Assembly: GCA_021521415.1 (NCBI GenBank)
Contig: JAIQDT010002035.1
Location: 1-64,000, forward strand
Direction of reading: 5' to 3'
DNA: 64,000 nt
Origin: Bidens hawaiensis
Taxonomy: Eukaryota; Streptophyta; Magnoliopsida; Asterales; Asteraceae
Shown here: in pieces, positions 46,331 to 57,689 of the stretch
Numbering within the stretch: position 1 is the stretch's first letter
Layout: each line of letters opens with the position of its first letter
Program-made: the position numbers and the translations under genes
The notes under the pieces: generated by a model
The model's database searches: none
What the model was told of the DNA's origin: nothing
The model's input: the letters and a program-made list of their open reading frames with translations, nothing else

Positions 46331-46914
46331 TGAATTTTAGTCGTTGATCACTTGATTCTCTCATATAAAAAGCGCATTCATGACCGAATATACGCCCCTA
46401 AATTGATCTAATTTTGGAATATTAACAACTAATTTTCATTCTCTAATATATTTTTCTGAATTAGAGACTGAAGATCAGTCTACATTTGCACCCTTTTTCA
46501 TTACTTATTTGAAACTGAATTTTAATCGCTAATAAGTTTTCCACATAAAATTTATATTCATCCTACATATTTGTAATTGAAATTTAGTCTCAAATAAAGA
46601 GCTAGTCTCATATTTGTAATTGTAATTGAAATTTGTAATTGAATTTTAGTCGTTGATCACTTGATTCTCTCATATAAAAAGCGCATTCATGACCGAATAT
46701 ACGCCCCTAAATTGATCTAATTTTGGAATATTAACAACTAATTTTCATTCTCTAATATATTTTTCTGAATTAGAGACTGAAGATCAGTCTACATTTGCAC
46801 CCTTTTTCATTACTTATTTGAAACTGAATTTTAATCGCTAATAAGTTTTCCACATAAAATTTATATTCATCCTACATATTTGTAATTGAAATTTAGTCTC
46901 AAATAAAGAGCTAG
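46331..46914. repeat. Exact 275-bp direct duplication
   Basis: 46,331-46,605 and 46,640-46,914 appear identical by eye, separated by 34 bp that is itself a patchwork of TTGTAATTGAAATT from the repeat. No coding content. It lies in DNA that continues into a GGGACTGATTTATCAGTCCC palindrome at about 46,980-47,000, suggestive of DNA-transposon subterminal repeats. Confidence 0.85.
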
Positions 46915-47339
46915 AATACTAGCGACTGATTACCAGTTGCTAACATCAAGCACATAGAAATCAGTCCTCAATGTTATCGGGGACTGATTTATCAGTCCCC
47001 AATACTATGTATTCAAGACTGATATATCGGTCCCTAATAATTTAGTCTCGAATGGTCACTTTTTTTAGAGTTATCTTATCAAAATGCAAGTAGTTGACAT
47101 GCAGATGTTTATTTTTAAATGGTTACATTTCATGACTTATGTTTTCTTATTCGTGTGTTGGTTTATTACATTGAAGCTATGTTTATGACTTATGTATTTT
47201 CTTATTCATGCTTATGACTTTTTACTTAATTGATTTATGCAACGCTTGTGACATTGATTAACCACACCAATGTTACAAATAAGGATACTAACAAAAGTAT
47301 TATACAATATATATCAAGAGGGTTGATAAACCAACATAA

Positions 47340-47394
47340 ACGAGAATCACGTTGTAAACTAGCGCCGCCGTGGCATCGCGCGGGTTATGTACTA

Positions 47395-47395
<1 letters not shown>
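47340..47395 (+). mobile_element. Helitron 3' terminus
   Basis: GCGCCGCCGTGGCATCGCGCGGGTTATGTA followed by CTAG at 47,392-47,395 and host T, a layout typical of plant Helitron ends, next to a (TA)n tract. The 5' end was not located; the element body should extend left. Confidence 0.55.
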
Positions 47396-47427
<32 letters not shown>

Positions 47428-47430
<3 letters not shown>

Positions 47431-48091
47431 AGACGATCATGAGAGAACTCCTTTTTATGGAGAGAAATATAGAACTAATAATGAAATATTTTTAATTTAA
47501 TTAAAAAAAATATTTTTAAAATTTGTTTTCTTTCATCCTTCTTATATGTTGTTATTCTTTACCACAAAAGAATATAAAAATAAAAAAAGTAAAACAAATT
47601 AACGAGTAATGCATATATGCAATACACCGACATTTTTTATAATGCATATGTGTAATAGTGTGCATTTTGATATTTGAAATAGTGTTGAATAGCATATATA
47701 TAGTTGTTTGTATTGTATATTTGCAATAGTGTTATATTATATACAAAAATTAAAAAAAAAATCGATATAGTGCATATGTGCATTAGTGTTGTATTACATA
47801 TATGCGATAATGTGTTTTGCATACAATTATTAGTGTCGTATTTGCATATATTCAATAGTGTGTATTTAGATAATGTATTTGTGTTGTATAATATGCAATA
47901 AAACACTATTTTATATATACAATACGCATTAATGCACATACGCATTACATCGACGTTTTTTAGGAACAATATCATCTTATTAGAAGGAGGAAAGAAAAAA
48001 AATCACAAAATAATTTTTTTATAATAGTTAAAAATAATTCCTTACTAGTTCTCTAGTTCTCTCTTTAAAAGAAGTTCTCTCTAGATCCCAC

Positions 48092-48094
<3 letters not shown>
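47428..48094. mobile_element. E1: inverted-repeat element between (TA)n tracts
   Basis: About 667 bp with imperfect terminal inverted repeats of ~55 bp (left GGGAGACGATCATGAGAGAA, right-end complement GGGGTGGGATCTAGAGAGAA), flanked on both sides by (TA)n. The interior repeats ATGCATATGTGTAATAGTGT-like words; no ORF is credible. This resembles MITEs reported to sit in TA microsatellites (the rice Micron family is an example), but family identity is not established. Confidence 0.65.
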
Positions 48095-48150
<56 letters not shown>

Positions 48151-48426
48151 GAGTGGATCAAGAGAAAACTTAAAAACTCATAAAAATAATTTTATTAAAA
48201 ATAAAAAACTATTTTCAAGTTTATGTATTTTCCATTATTCGTATATTTTTTTACTCTTCGCTAGGAACAAATAAAAAAATAAACATAAAATAAAAAAAAG
48301 TAGTTGTAATGCACATACATATTACTATGAGATACTGTTGTATCACACATATGTATTACTATGTATTTTTATGTTCAATAGTGTTTAATTTATTATATTT
48401 AATATTCCTTTATTGTATATGTATAG

Positions 48427-50596
48427 TGTCACACCCCAACCTACGGCAGAAATGCCGGGGCAGGAACTGATTGCCACAGCTCTCAAGATACTATCATGCA
48501 ATATTTATATGACAATATCTATTAATTTTATTCAATTTCCAAATAAATCAAATACAAAATACAACTCATTAAACAAACAATAAACACAAATTTAATTCTT
48601 GATTTTATCTTTTCTAACATAATTCTTCACTAAATCTTCACAAAGTTTTGCAACTAATTCAAGTGATAACCTGCATATGCGGATAAAATAGAATTTTGTT
48701 AACAACACATGTTGAGTGAGCAACACACCAGTTTAGTTGTACATATAGTATATATAACAAAAATATGTAGCTGCAATAAGTCATATGAGAATAACAAAAT
48801 AACCAAATGAGCAAGTATAACTGAGATGTCGAGAAGCACAAAGGCTAACGACTGGCGTATGATCATACTAGACTGAGATTATGTTGGACCTCTCCGAATG
48901 CGAAAGCATACAAAGCAAATAAGCACATAAACAAGTAAGATATAAGTTGTTAACACATAAGACAAAGTTGCAGTTTTGTGTATAAGTATATATATGAAAA
49001 GTATATTTACGCATATGTCCCCAAAATGTGAGAAAACAAGTAAAATAGGGGAATCTGGTACTCACCTCAATAGATGAACATGAGTGAATAGATAACAATA
49101 AGAATGACGAAAGCGAATCGTGGTCGTTGACGATAAAGCCTAATATGGAAAAATAGAATGTGATACGCTAAGTTAATGTACTAGATAGAATACGCAAGTT
49201 CGATAATTATTAAGCTATTAAGTCATATTATATTCTTTTTATTTATAATTAATATAATATTTTATTTTATATAAAAATATTATATGAAAAATTATTAGTT
49301 ATTAAATTACAAATAAATATGTTATAATACTTTATTATATAAAAATATTGCATAAATAAAATATCTCTTTAAAAATATTTATTAGTCTTTATAAATCCGT
49401 TTAAAAGTATATTATAATATTTAACATAATATTCTTTTATATGAAAATATTATATGAATAAAATACACCTTAAAAAAACTATAAGTTTGTTAAATTATAT
49501 AATTATATAAAAGGTTCACCTTTTATATGTATAAAATCATAAATATTAGTTTTCGTATAAAGAATCTAAATATACATATGCGGACAAAGGTCGTGAAAAA
49601 CAAGTATTACAAAGCCGGTTTTCATTAAAATGGTTTTAATCGGTTATTATTGATATTAATATATTTATTAAATGTTCAAAATAAGAAAATAACAAAAATT
49701 ATCTAAAATATCGGGGTGCAGGGGGTCGAACCCGCAACCTCCACCCCATTAACCAACTGATCTAACTGATTTACTTGCCATATAATCTGAACAGAAACAT
49801 ATATACTGCAGACGCGAAACCCACATGAACTACAAACTCTAGAATCAATCAATCGATCAATCCGTTCATTGATCGTTCAATTAACATTAGGGGTTTTGAC
49901 CGCAGTTCATAGACGAATAGAATGAACATAACAATTACCTCCACAAAGATCCGATGATGGGTTAAATGGACGATGAACAGCCGGCGACGAGTAGACGAGG
50001 AACGTGCATCAAACAGTTAAGTTAACACAATTAATTATAGGGTTTCAGTTGGCGATGGTTTAAGGACTGAGTGGGTTGATTTAATTGCGTTAATATCAAC
50101 TCTATAAGGTATAATATTAAACGAGTGAAGGCGGTGGTTAATATGATAAATTTGTATCTTAAACGATCTACTATTCCTAATTGGTTACGTCGGTGATGTC
50201 GAATATAGTAATAAAAACAATATCCTTGATTCAATTTCCAAGATTAGAACGAAAATTAAGCATCAAGAAACTAAACGGGCCACGGTTTGATTATATGGAT
50301 CGGGTTAACGGGTTTGGATTTGGGGCTGGATCATGGGTTAGTGGGTTATAACTAAATTGCAGTTTAGTCCCCTGGGGTTTAAGGTGGAAACATAAAATTG
50401 GGTAAAAGTTTAAGTTTGGGTTGAATTTGCATATAAATCAAAGTAGTTATATTTACATTAATAAATATGATAAGCAAATATTAACAAAATAATATTAACT
50501 TGAATAACGCGATACGTTTACTGATAAAATTTCCCGAACGTAAAACGAGTCGGGTCAATGAATAAAAATATTATTTTGGAAAACCGAGTTGTTACA
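48427..50596. mobile_element. Solo LTR S2, TSD TATAG
   Basis: 2,170 bp from TGTCACACCCCAACC to ...GAGTTGTTACA, flanked by TATAG on both sides (48,422-48,426; 50,597-50,601). Its GTCACACCCC start differs from the G1 and G2 LTRs, so it is a third gypsy-like family with no internal region in this window. It interrupts E2, so it is younger than E2. Contains a tRNA-like segment (49,714-49,775). Confidence 0.85.
49714..49775 (-). other. tRNA-like A-box/B-box segment inside S2
   Basis: On minus, TAGATCAGTTGG (A-box-like) is followed about 20 bases later by GGTTCGACCCC, a match to the RNA polymerase III B box, and CTGCACCCCGA. The order resembles a tRNA from D-arm to acceptor, but the anticodon arm and pairing 5' acceptor strand are not evident, so it is not a tRNA gene. 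Confidence 0.45.
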
Positions 50597-50956
50597 TATA
50601 GTAGTGTTTTATTATATGAAACAAATATTAAAAAAAAGTCGATGTAGTACACATGTGCTTTAATGTTGTATTACACATACGTACTAATGTGTATTCGATG
50701 TGTGTATTAGTCATATATTATATAAATACAATAGTGTGCATCAAATATGTGCAATAGTGTTTTATTATTTGCAATACAACACTCTTGCATTTATGCAATG
50801 CACACTATAACACATGTGCACTACACCGACAAGTTTTTGTTGTTTTTTGGGAACAATATCAATATATAAAAAAAGTTAAAAATAATTTATTAGGAGTTTT
50901 TAAGTATTCTATATAAGATGAGTTTTCATATGAACCCACCTATATATATATATATA

Positions 50957-51528
50957 GGTGAGTTTATTGAGAAACTTAAAAAAAGTTGAGAACTAGAGAA
51001 CACTTTTCCCAACCCTTGATCATTTTCTCATATCCTTATGGTACACTCTCAATCAGATACGTCACATTATCTTTATAAGGAAAAAAAACCCTCCAAAGTA
51101 ACAAAAAACTAATTAAAAAATTACAAAACAAAAAAAAAGTAAATAACCAAAATGTTTATCTAGCGTCCACCGTTTAAAAAAAAATAATAAATCTCGGTTT
51201 AGCGTTTGAAAAATAATTACAAAAATTATAAAACCAAAAATAACGAAACAAATAAAGAAGTAAAATACCAAAATGTTTATCTTAGCATCCCCTTTCAAAA
51301 AAAAAAACCTCGATTTAGCCTTCGGATTTAGTTTAACATTTTTTTTAAACGGGGAATACTATTTTTATTATATTTTTTATAATTATTTTTTTTATTAAAT
51401 TTTGAGGGAGTTTTTCTCTTACAAAAATGATTTGATATAAATGATTGAGGTTAAACCATAAGGATGTGGAAAAATGATCTAAGGGTTGGGAAAGGTGTTC
51501 TTTTATTTGGAGTTCTCTTTGAACCTAA

Positions 51529-51530
<2 letters not shown>
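50957..51530. mobile_element. E3: third (TA)n-flanked element with long TIRs
   Basis: About 575 bp. Its ends pair over more than 100 bases: both contain GAGAAC, then CTTTTCCCAACCCTT..GATCATTTT and CATATCC/ACATCC TTATGG when read inward. The interior holds AAAATGTTTATC repeats and no ORF. Confidence 0.65.
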
Positions 51531-51605
<75 letters not shown>

Positions 51606-51620
51606 ACACACACACACACA
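51529..51620. repeat. (CT)n-(TA)n-(CA)n compound microsatellite
   Basis: Consecutive CT, TA and CA dinucleotide runs joining E3 to Helitron H3. Similar pure (TA)n tracts lie at 47,396-47,427, 48,095-48,146 and 50,941-50,956. Confidence 0.95.
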
Positions 51621-52908
51621 CTAAACGGGTGCCCGCGCGATGTAGCGGGTGTTTGACCCCGTTACGCTTACCTGAGTTTCATTTTTTACAATATAGGAGA
51701 GAAACAAAAATACCAATTGCAAGATTTTGATTCAAATATCATTATAGACAACACTAACAAGGATAAAGTCCAAACTTTAGAAAAAGAAATTGATTAATCG
51801 TCTGTAACATCTACACATACCGCGTTTGCAATCAAAGAATGCATTCTTGGATCATTTTTCAATTCAATTAATAAGAATTAGGTCACGTAACAAATATGAG
51901 TGTTTATGATTCGGTTAAAATCTTGCAACCGTTTAAACGGTCATTGGTTTGGCTTCTTTTTTCTTTTTCTTTATTTTCTTTCGGTTATTTGGTTGATTTC
52001 CAATATTTTATAAACGTAGTGAACGTTTAGTTCGCGGTTTATACCGGCAACCAACCATATGAAACCAGACCAGACTATAAATGTTGAATGCATTTTAATT
52101 TTTTTATTATTAATTACTAGATATGTTTTGTTATATATATTAGTTTTAGTTAAAATGTAATTGAACATAATATTTTTAATACAAATAACTTGGCTATACA
52201 ACTTTAAATTAATCTAATTGCAGTATGATTCTTTTTGTGATTTTGTTATTATTTTGAGTCCTAGATCTTCCATTAATATTTATCATTTTTGTGGCAAAAT
52301 TATCATTCTTTATTTATGATCCTATCAAGTATCATATTATGTTGGTGTTTAGATAAAAATGATGGTACATTTAAATTAATTGTTATTTTAAACTAAATTT
52401 ATTATTAAAGTTTAAATTGTGAAACCAAATTGGATCCATGTCGTTGGTAACGATTCAATTTCAACTTTCAATGGTTGAGTTTGGTTTTGAACGACAAAAA
52501 ATCAGTATTAACAGTTGTGCTCACAAGTTTAACTTAAAAACCATCAAAACAGACACTGAACTTCCACATAACATATTAATTTATTTAAATTGAAAACAAT
52601 TATAACAATATCATATTCAAATTAAAGAGAATAAAATGCTCGTTTTTATGGTGTAATTTTTATAAAAATATTAACGTATTAAAAGGCTATAGTGGTTTAA
52701 AAATCATGGGTGGGAAGTTAGTTTAAAATTTAAATTAGAAACATAATATGATTAAAGATGAGGGGCCAAACTTGTAAGTTGAATAGATTGTGTTTAAAAG
52801 ACAAGTTTACCCATACTATCACATATACCTTATGCATTAGCATTTGTAAAACTCTTAAAATCAAGTGTCTTAATTTACCCTTGTCTCATGTATTATATAT
52901 AGTATAGA
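51621..52908 (-). mobile_element. Helitron H3, small, non-autonomous
   Basis: Minus strand begins TCTATACTATATATAATACA at 52,908 (preceded by A). It ends with the hairpin CCCGC-TACATCGC-GCGGG (plus 51,632-51,649) and CACCCGTTTAG at 51,621, followed by T. The last four bases are TTAG instead of CTAG. 1.29 kb, AT-rich, with no Rep/helicase and no ORF of note. It sits next to a CA/TA microsatellite. Confidence 0.65.
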
Positions 52909-53198
52909 TATATACATATATAATAGGTTATCCGTTATGATAGCAATGAATTGTTAAACCAACACCTCACCGACACATTGGTAATGAGATTTTAACCACC
53001 ATGTTGCTTAACTTGCACATTGGGAGTTATCATTATCAGTCATTCCCAGTGAAGTCCCACCAACAACAAAGTTATAAGTAGGGTCTGGGGACGTGGGATG
53101 TAGGCACACCTTAACTCTATCCAAAGGGATAAAGAGATGGCTTTCAGAAAGACCCTCAGCTCTAAAATACATATGTATGAGGCAATATAAAGGAATGA

Positions 53199-53270
53199 AA
53201 ATAATAATAATAATAAAACAAAAACAACAACAACAACAACCACAATAATAATAATAATACTATATATATG
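53199..53270 (-). repeat. TTG/ATT simple repeat in the LINE 3' region
   Basis: (AAT)n-(AAC)n-(AAT)n on plus, i.e. ATT/TTG triplets on the LINE strand, between the ORF stop and the 3' tail. RTE elements commonly carry such triplet runs. Confidence 0.85.
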
Positions 53271-53338
53271 GAAAGAAAATACCATTATGGTGTGTGACCA
53301 AAATAAGGTAAATAGAAGCCTTAAAGTCTCATTTCTCC

Positions 53339-54482
53339 CTAAAAATCTTTAACTTTAATTCTACTTCTCCAAGAATTCTTATCCTTAACCATATCCTCGG
53401 AGGGGTTTAGGTCTATCAAATCACGCCTAATCCTCTCATCCCAAGTCAATTTAGGTCATCCTCTACCCCCTCCCCTCTATAGTAATGTTTTCCACGGATC
53501 TAACAGGATTCATCGTCTGTCTTCTCTTCACATGTCCAAATCATCTCAATCTCCACTCTCTTATCTTGTCTGATATGTTCGCTACCCCTAATCTCTCCCG
53601 AAACACAACGTTTCCTATTCGGTCTAACCTTGTGCGCCCACACATCCATCGTAGCATTCTCATTTCTGCTACCTCCAATTTCTGCAATTGTGCCTTCTTA
53701 ATGGCCCAACAATCTGTTCCATATAGCATTGCAGGTCTAACTACGACCCTATAAAATTTTCCCTTTAGTTTAGTTGGGAAACTCTTGTCGCACGATATAC
53801 CTTTGGCTGCTTTCCATCTACACCATCCTACCTGAACTCGATGGGTCACATCACTGTCTAATTCCCCATCGCTATGAACAAATGATCCTTGATACTTGAA
53901 CTTCGTTACCTGCGGAACCACCTGCCCTTCAATGGTGATCTGCGCGTCCCCATTGTCATTTACCCCACCAAAATCACAGTGGAGGTACTCCTTCTTAGAT
54001 CGACTAAACCTTAAACCTTTTCTCTCTAAGGTTGATCGCCACTCCTCTAGCCTCATGTTTAGATCTTGTTTTCTCTCAGCAAGTAACACAATATCGTCTG
54101 CGAACATCATTCACCACGGGAGGGTCCACTGAATCTACTTTGACAACTCATCTAAGACTACTGTAAGAAGAAACGGACTCAACGTTGTCCCCTGGTAAAG
54201 ACCTACCTCTATGGGAAAGAAATAAGTATCCCCCACGGGCGCATGAACACTTGTTGCAGTCCTGGTATACATATCCATAATTATCTCTATATATTTCCTC
54301 GGTACTCCTCTACCCTCCAAGCACTCACAAAGCACCTGTCGTGGCACACTGTCGTAGGCCTTTTCTAGGTCAATAAACACCATATGCAGGTCACGTTTCT
54401 TCTCCCTATACTTTCCATCAATCTTCTTATAAGGTGTATTGCCTCTGTGGTGGAACACCCAGACATGAAGCCAAATTGGTTC
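53339..54482 (-). pseudogene. RTE LINE reverse transcriptase, C-terminal half
   Basis: Downstream of the hAT insertion. VFIDLEKAYDSVPR and GLYQGTTLSPFL (RT palm motifs) lie at 54,135-54,470, then two stops, then MFADDIVLLAE, the FADD catalytic box (about 54,100). The conserved tail follows: YGTDCWAIKKAQ, EMRMLRWMCGRTRLD, and finally WDERIRRDLIDLNPSEDM with a stop near 53,339. Several stops and shifts make it inactive. Confidence 0.9.
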
Positions 54483-54490
54483 ACTGTAAC

Positions 54491-56112
54491 TAGAGGTGCA
54501 CAAACCGGTTTTTTTAAAAAAACCGGTTCGGTTATTAACCGGACCGGTTTTTTTTGGCCCGGAAAAAAACCGGTTCGGTTAATAACCGGTTTTTTTCTGT
54601 CAAAACCCTAACCGGTTAGGACCGGCTTAGAAACCGGTTAGAACCGGTTAATAAACCGGTTTTTTTATTAACCGGTTTTTTTTATTAACCGGTTTTTTTT
54701 TTTTTTTTTAAATTTCGCGGTTTCAAATACGAATATTTGTTTTTTATATTTTGTACTTAATGAAGACCATTATTTTTTCACAGTATAAACAAACCGGTAA
54801 CTACAAGGCAAACCGGTAACTACAAGGCAAAACGGACTGACCGAAGCCATTCTTTGCTTTCGTTGTTAGGGTTCTTTGCTTGGAAGATGAGTATGAGTGT
54901 GTGTTGGTGAATGTGTTTTCAACAAACCAAAGATTAAAAACACATAACTTTCATTTATAGTTTTTACATTAAAAATACAAACATTAAATCGTTATCGCAA
55001 ATTCGTAACTCAAAAATACAAACATTAAATCATTAACACTGAAGAAATCTCTGCCAAGAAATGTTGTTCATGATTTAACTCAAAAATACAAACATTAAAT
55101 CGTGAACTAGCAGATGCTCCTGTTGTTCCCAATCGCAGTTTGTTCATGATTTGCCTCCATGTTTGAGGGTTGAGGGTTGTCGAAGTGGTTGAAAGGAAGT
55201 GTTTGTTGAATCACAAAGTTTGAAAACTGTTGACGTACCGCTTCAACGTCGTACGTAAACACCCCTCCTTGATTCGTCATCTCCGGCTGCGAACTACTTC
55301 CCGCTTCGTCCTTCAAGGCCTTGCAAAAGCGCTGCTGTATATGCGCTTTTAAAGTGGAGTTTGCATCTTTGGCATAGAACTTCAAACAGTGCTTGCATCG
55401 AGCTTTTTGGCGACCGTTAGACAGTTCGCATAGGTCGAAATGTTGCCACACATCTTGGTTTCGTTTCGTGGGGATGATCCGAACGACCGTTATGTCTGTG
55501 TTCGAGGCACCCATGTTGACGGATGAAGCAGCACTTTGGGAGGCCATGATAATAAGAGCGTATAATCGAGTATGAAATAAACGAGTACGAGTATGAAATA
55601 AACGACTACGAAATAAGAGCGTATGGAGTGGTAATGTGGTATAATTGAGTGTGAGATAACAAAATAATCGCGTATGAAATAAACGTTTAGAGCTAGTAGA
55701 GTTGTATAATCGAGTGTGAGCTAACCTACCCAACCTAAACTATATATAGTTGTTTGTGGGGGTAAAATGTTAAAAAAAAACGGCTAGAAATCAAGAAAAA
55801 ACGGGCAAAAAAGGACCCAAACGGTCATATGGCGGTTTTATAACGGTCAAAAACCGGTTAACCTAAAAACCGGTTAAGGTTAACCGGTTTTTGACCGTTA
55901 ACCGGTTTTTAGGTTAACCGGTTTTTTAATAACCGGTTTTTAAATTTAACCGGTTCAATAACCGGTTTTTGTCCACGAATGAGTAACCGAAGTACTAACC
56001 GGTGGTTCAATAACCGGTCTAACCGGTTTTTTAATAACCGGTTTTTCTATTAACCGGTTTTCGGTTAAACCGACCAAAACGGTTCTATAACCGGTTTTTT
56101 TGAACACCTCTA
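54491..56112 (-). mobile_element. hAT transposon, TSD ACTGTAAC
   Basis: 1,622 bp with imperfect TIRs (TAGAGGTGCACAAA and TAGAGGTGTTCAAA), flanked by the perfect 8-bp duplication ACTGTAAC (54,483-54,490; 56,113-56,120). Eight-bp duplications and such ends define hAT elements. Both subterminal regions are packed with AACCGGTT words (about 54,505-54,690 and 55,850-56,095), the kind of array hAT transposases bind. It encodes only a transposase N-terminus, so it is non-autonomous. Confidence 0.92.
55107..55547 (-). pseudogene. hAT transposase N-terminal fragment with BED zinc finger
   Basis: The frame is open from 55,733, but the preferred start is the Met at 55,547 (residue 63), because upstream residues are a repetitive Arg/Leu/His/Thr stretch and a TATA-like CTATATATAG lies near 55,740. 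A BED finger (VWQHFDLCELSNGRQKA, then CKHCLKFYAKD...H...C) is followed by FVIQQTLPFNHFDNPQ, the start of the transposase body. It stops after about 146 codons, so the catalytic core and dimerisation domain are missing. It might still bind DNA. Confidence 0.8.
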
Positions 56113-57585
56113 ACTGTAACATGAGTTTCCCGTCTAAGTTTAACCTCAATCACTCTTTCCCATTGCTTCATAATATGGCTTACTAATTTGATTCCTCGGT
56201 AGTTACCACAACGTTGGGCGTCTCCTTTGTTCTTATAGGTAGGAACTAGAGCGTTGCTTCTCCACTGGTCTGGCATCTTACCAGATTTGGGGATAATATT
56301 GACCATAGTAGTTAACCACATGACTTCTTCCTTTCCCAGAAACTTGCACACCTCGATGGGTATGTTGTCTGGGCTAACCATCTTAGCCCTTCCGATCCTC
56401 CTAAGTGCAGTCTGCATCTCTTCTCGTGTGATCTGTCGGCAGTAGTAGTTATTCGGTTGTTGTTGGAAGGTTGTGTTATCATATTATTTTTGGTAAGCTC
56501 TCCCATTGTTACAAAGATTGTGAAAGTAGGTTTGCCATCTTAGCTTGATGTCCTGCTCATTGACCAATACATGTCCATCTGTATACTTTATGAATTTCAC
56601 AGGCCCTAGGTCTTGCCTTCTACGTTCCCTAGCTTTGGAAATCTTAAACATAGTATGTTCCCCCTTTTTTGTTCTAAACATTCATACATCCGTTTATAGG
56701 CCACGTTCTTTGCTTCCGCCACTACCTTCTTCGCCTATCTCTTGGTCGTTTTGTAGGTATCCCTCAATTCAACTCGCTCCTCCTCATTCGTGCACCTCAT
56801 AAGCTCCCTAAAACATCCTTTTTTGTCCATTATCTTGTCTTGTACGGCCTCATTCCACCACCAAGACTCCTTATGCCCACATGCCTTTCCTATTGTTACC
56901 CTAAGAGTCTCATTTGCTACTTGAATGGTGTTTGTCTCCATAACTTCCCATATATGAGTTGAGTCCCCATTTAGACAAGCCCATGTCTGCAGTATGAGTT
57001 TATCCTTAAACAGTAGGAGATTTTCGTCCTTCAAACTTCCCCATAGAATTTAGGTGTAACTTTCTTCTCTCGAACAATAAGCTTATTTCTGAAGCCTATA
57101 TCTCTCACTAACAGTCGATGTTGAGCCATAACTGTCTCCCCAGGCATGACTTTGCAGTCCTTCCACCAACGTCGGTCTCCTTGCCTCATCAAAAGGTAGT
57201 CAATTTGTGTGTCGCGTCTGCCACTGCTAAAAGTGATCAAATGAGAATCTTTTTTCTTAAAATAAGAATTTATAATACCTAGGTCATGGGCAACCGCAAA
57301 CTCTATGAGATCTGTTCCGGTCTCATTCCTATCATCAAAACCAAAACCCCCATGTACGGCTTGAATACCATCGTTAACCTTACCAATGTGTCCATTAAAA
57401 TCACCTCCTATACAAATCCTCTCACCCCTAGGTATGCCTTCTACCACTGCGTCTAGGCAATCCCAAAATTCTCTTTTTTCCTGATCCCCTAAGCCTACAT
57501 GAGGCGCATAGGCGCAGACTGTTGCCACTACTTCCTCTCCTAGTACTAATCTCAATACCATAATCCTGTCTATGTTTAACTAAGT
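56113..57585 (-). pseudogene. RTE LINE endonuclease and RT N-terminal part
   Basis: APE-type endonuclease from about 57,580 (enters at NIDRIMVLRLVLG, so the first third is missing): CAYAPHVG, CIGGDFNGHIG, ETGTDLIEFA and DTQIDYLLMR, ending in the linker SWWWNEAVQDKI (about 56,860). The RT N-terminal piece at 56,085-56,417 shows PDNIPIEVCKFLG, PDQWRSNALVPTYKNKGD and CGNYRGIKLVSH. Frames change at about 57,031, 56,735 and 56,480. It joins the C-terminal half across the hAT element. Confidence 0.88.
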
Positions 57586-57689
57586 ATTAAATAAAAGCAA
57601 TAAAAAAATGGGGGCGAATTGTGACACGTGACGCACAGTCAGCAAAGGGTGGGAATTTGTATTTGTGACACGAGTGTATTGACCTTACC

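Larger units (their letters stand above)
48147..50940. mobile_element. E2: second (TA)n-flanked element, carrying solo LTR S2
   Basis: Left end GGAGTGGATCAAGAGAAAAC and right-end complement GGTGGGTTCATATGAAAAC share the TIR pattern of E1. Without the inserted LTR it would be about 620 bp. Its interior has the same TGCATATGTG / AATAGTGT words as E1. Confidence 0.6.
53038..57585 (-). mobile_element. RTE-type LINE, 5'-truncated, split by a hAT
   Basis: Minus-strand non-LTR retrotransposon. It runs from a mid-endonuclease truncation at about 57,585, through RT, to a 3' tail near 53,038 (…GGTGGGACTTCACTGGGAATG) typical of plant RTE elements. Simple TTG/ATT repeats lie in the 3' region (53,199-53,270). 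5' truncation is normal for LINE insertions. The hAT at 54,491-56,112 interrupts it. No target duplication was identified. Confidence 0.85.

Noticed and set aside
47637..47975. 112-codon minus-strand ORF
   Set aside because: Translation of the ATGCATATGTG repeat words of E1.
49714..49775. Functional tRNA gene
   Set aside because: No complete cloverleaf: the anticodon arm and 5' acceptor strand are not evident.
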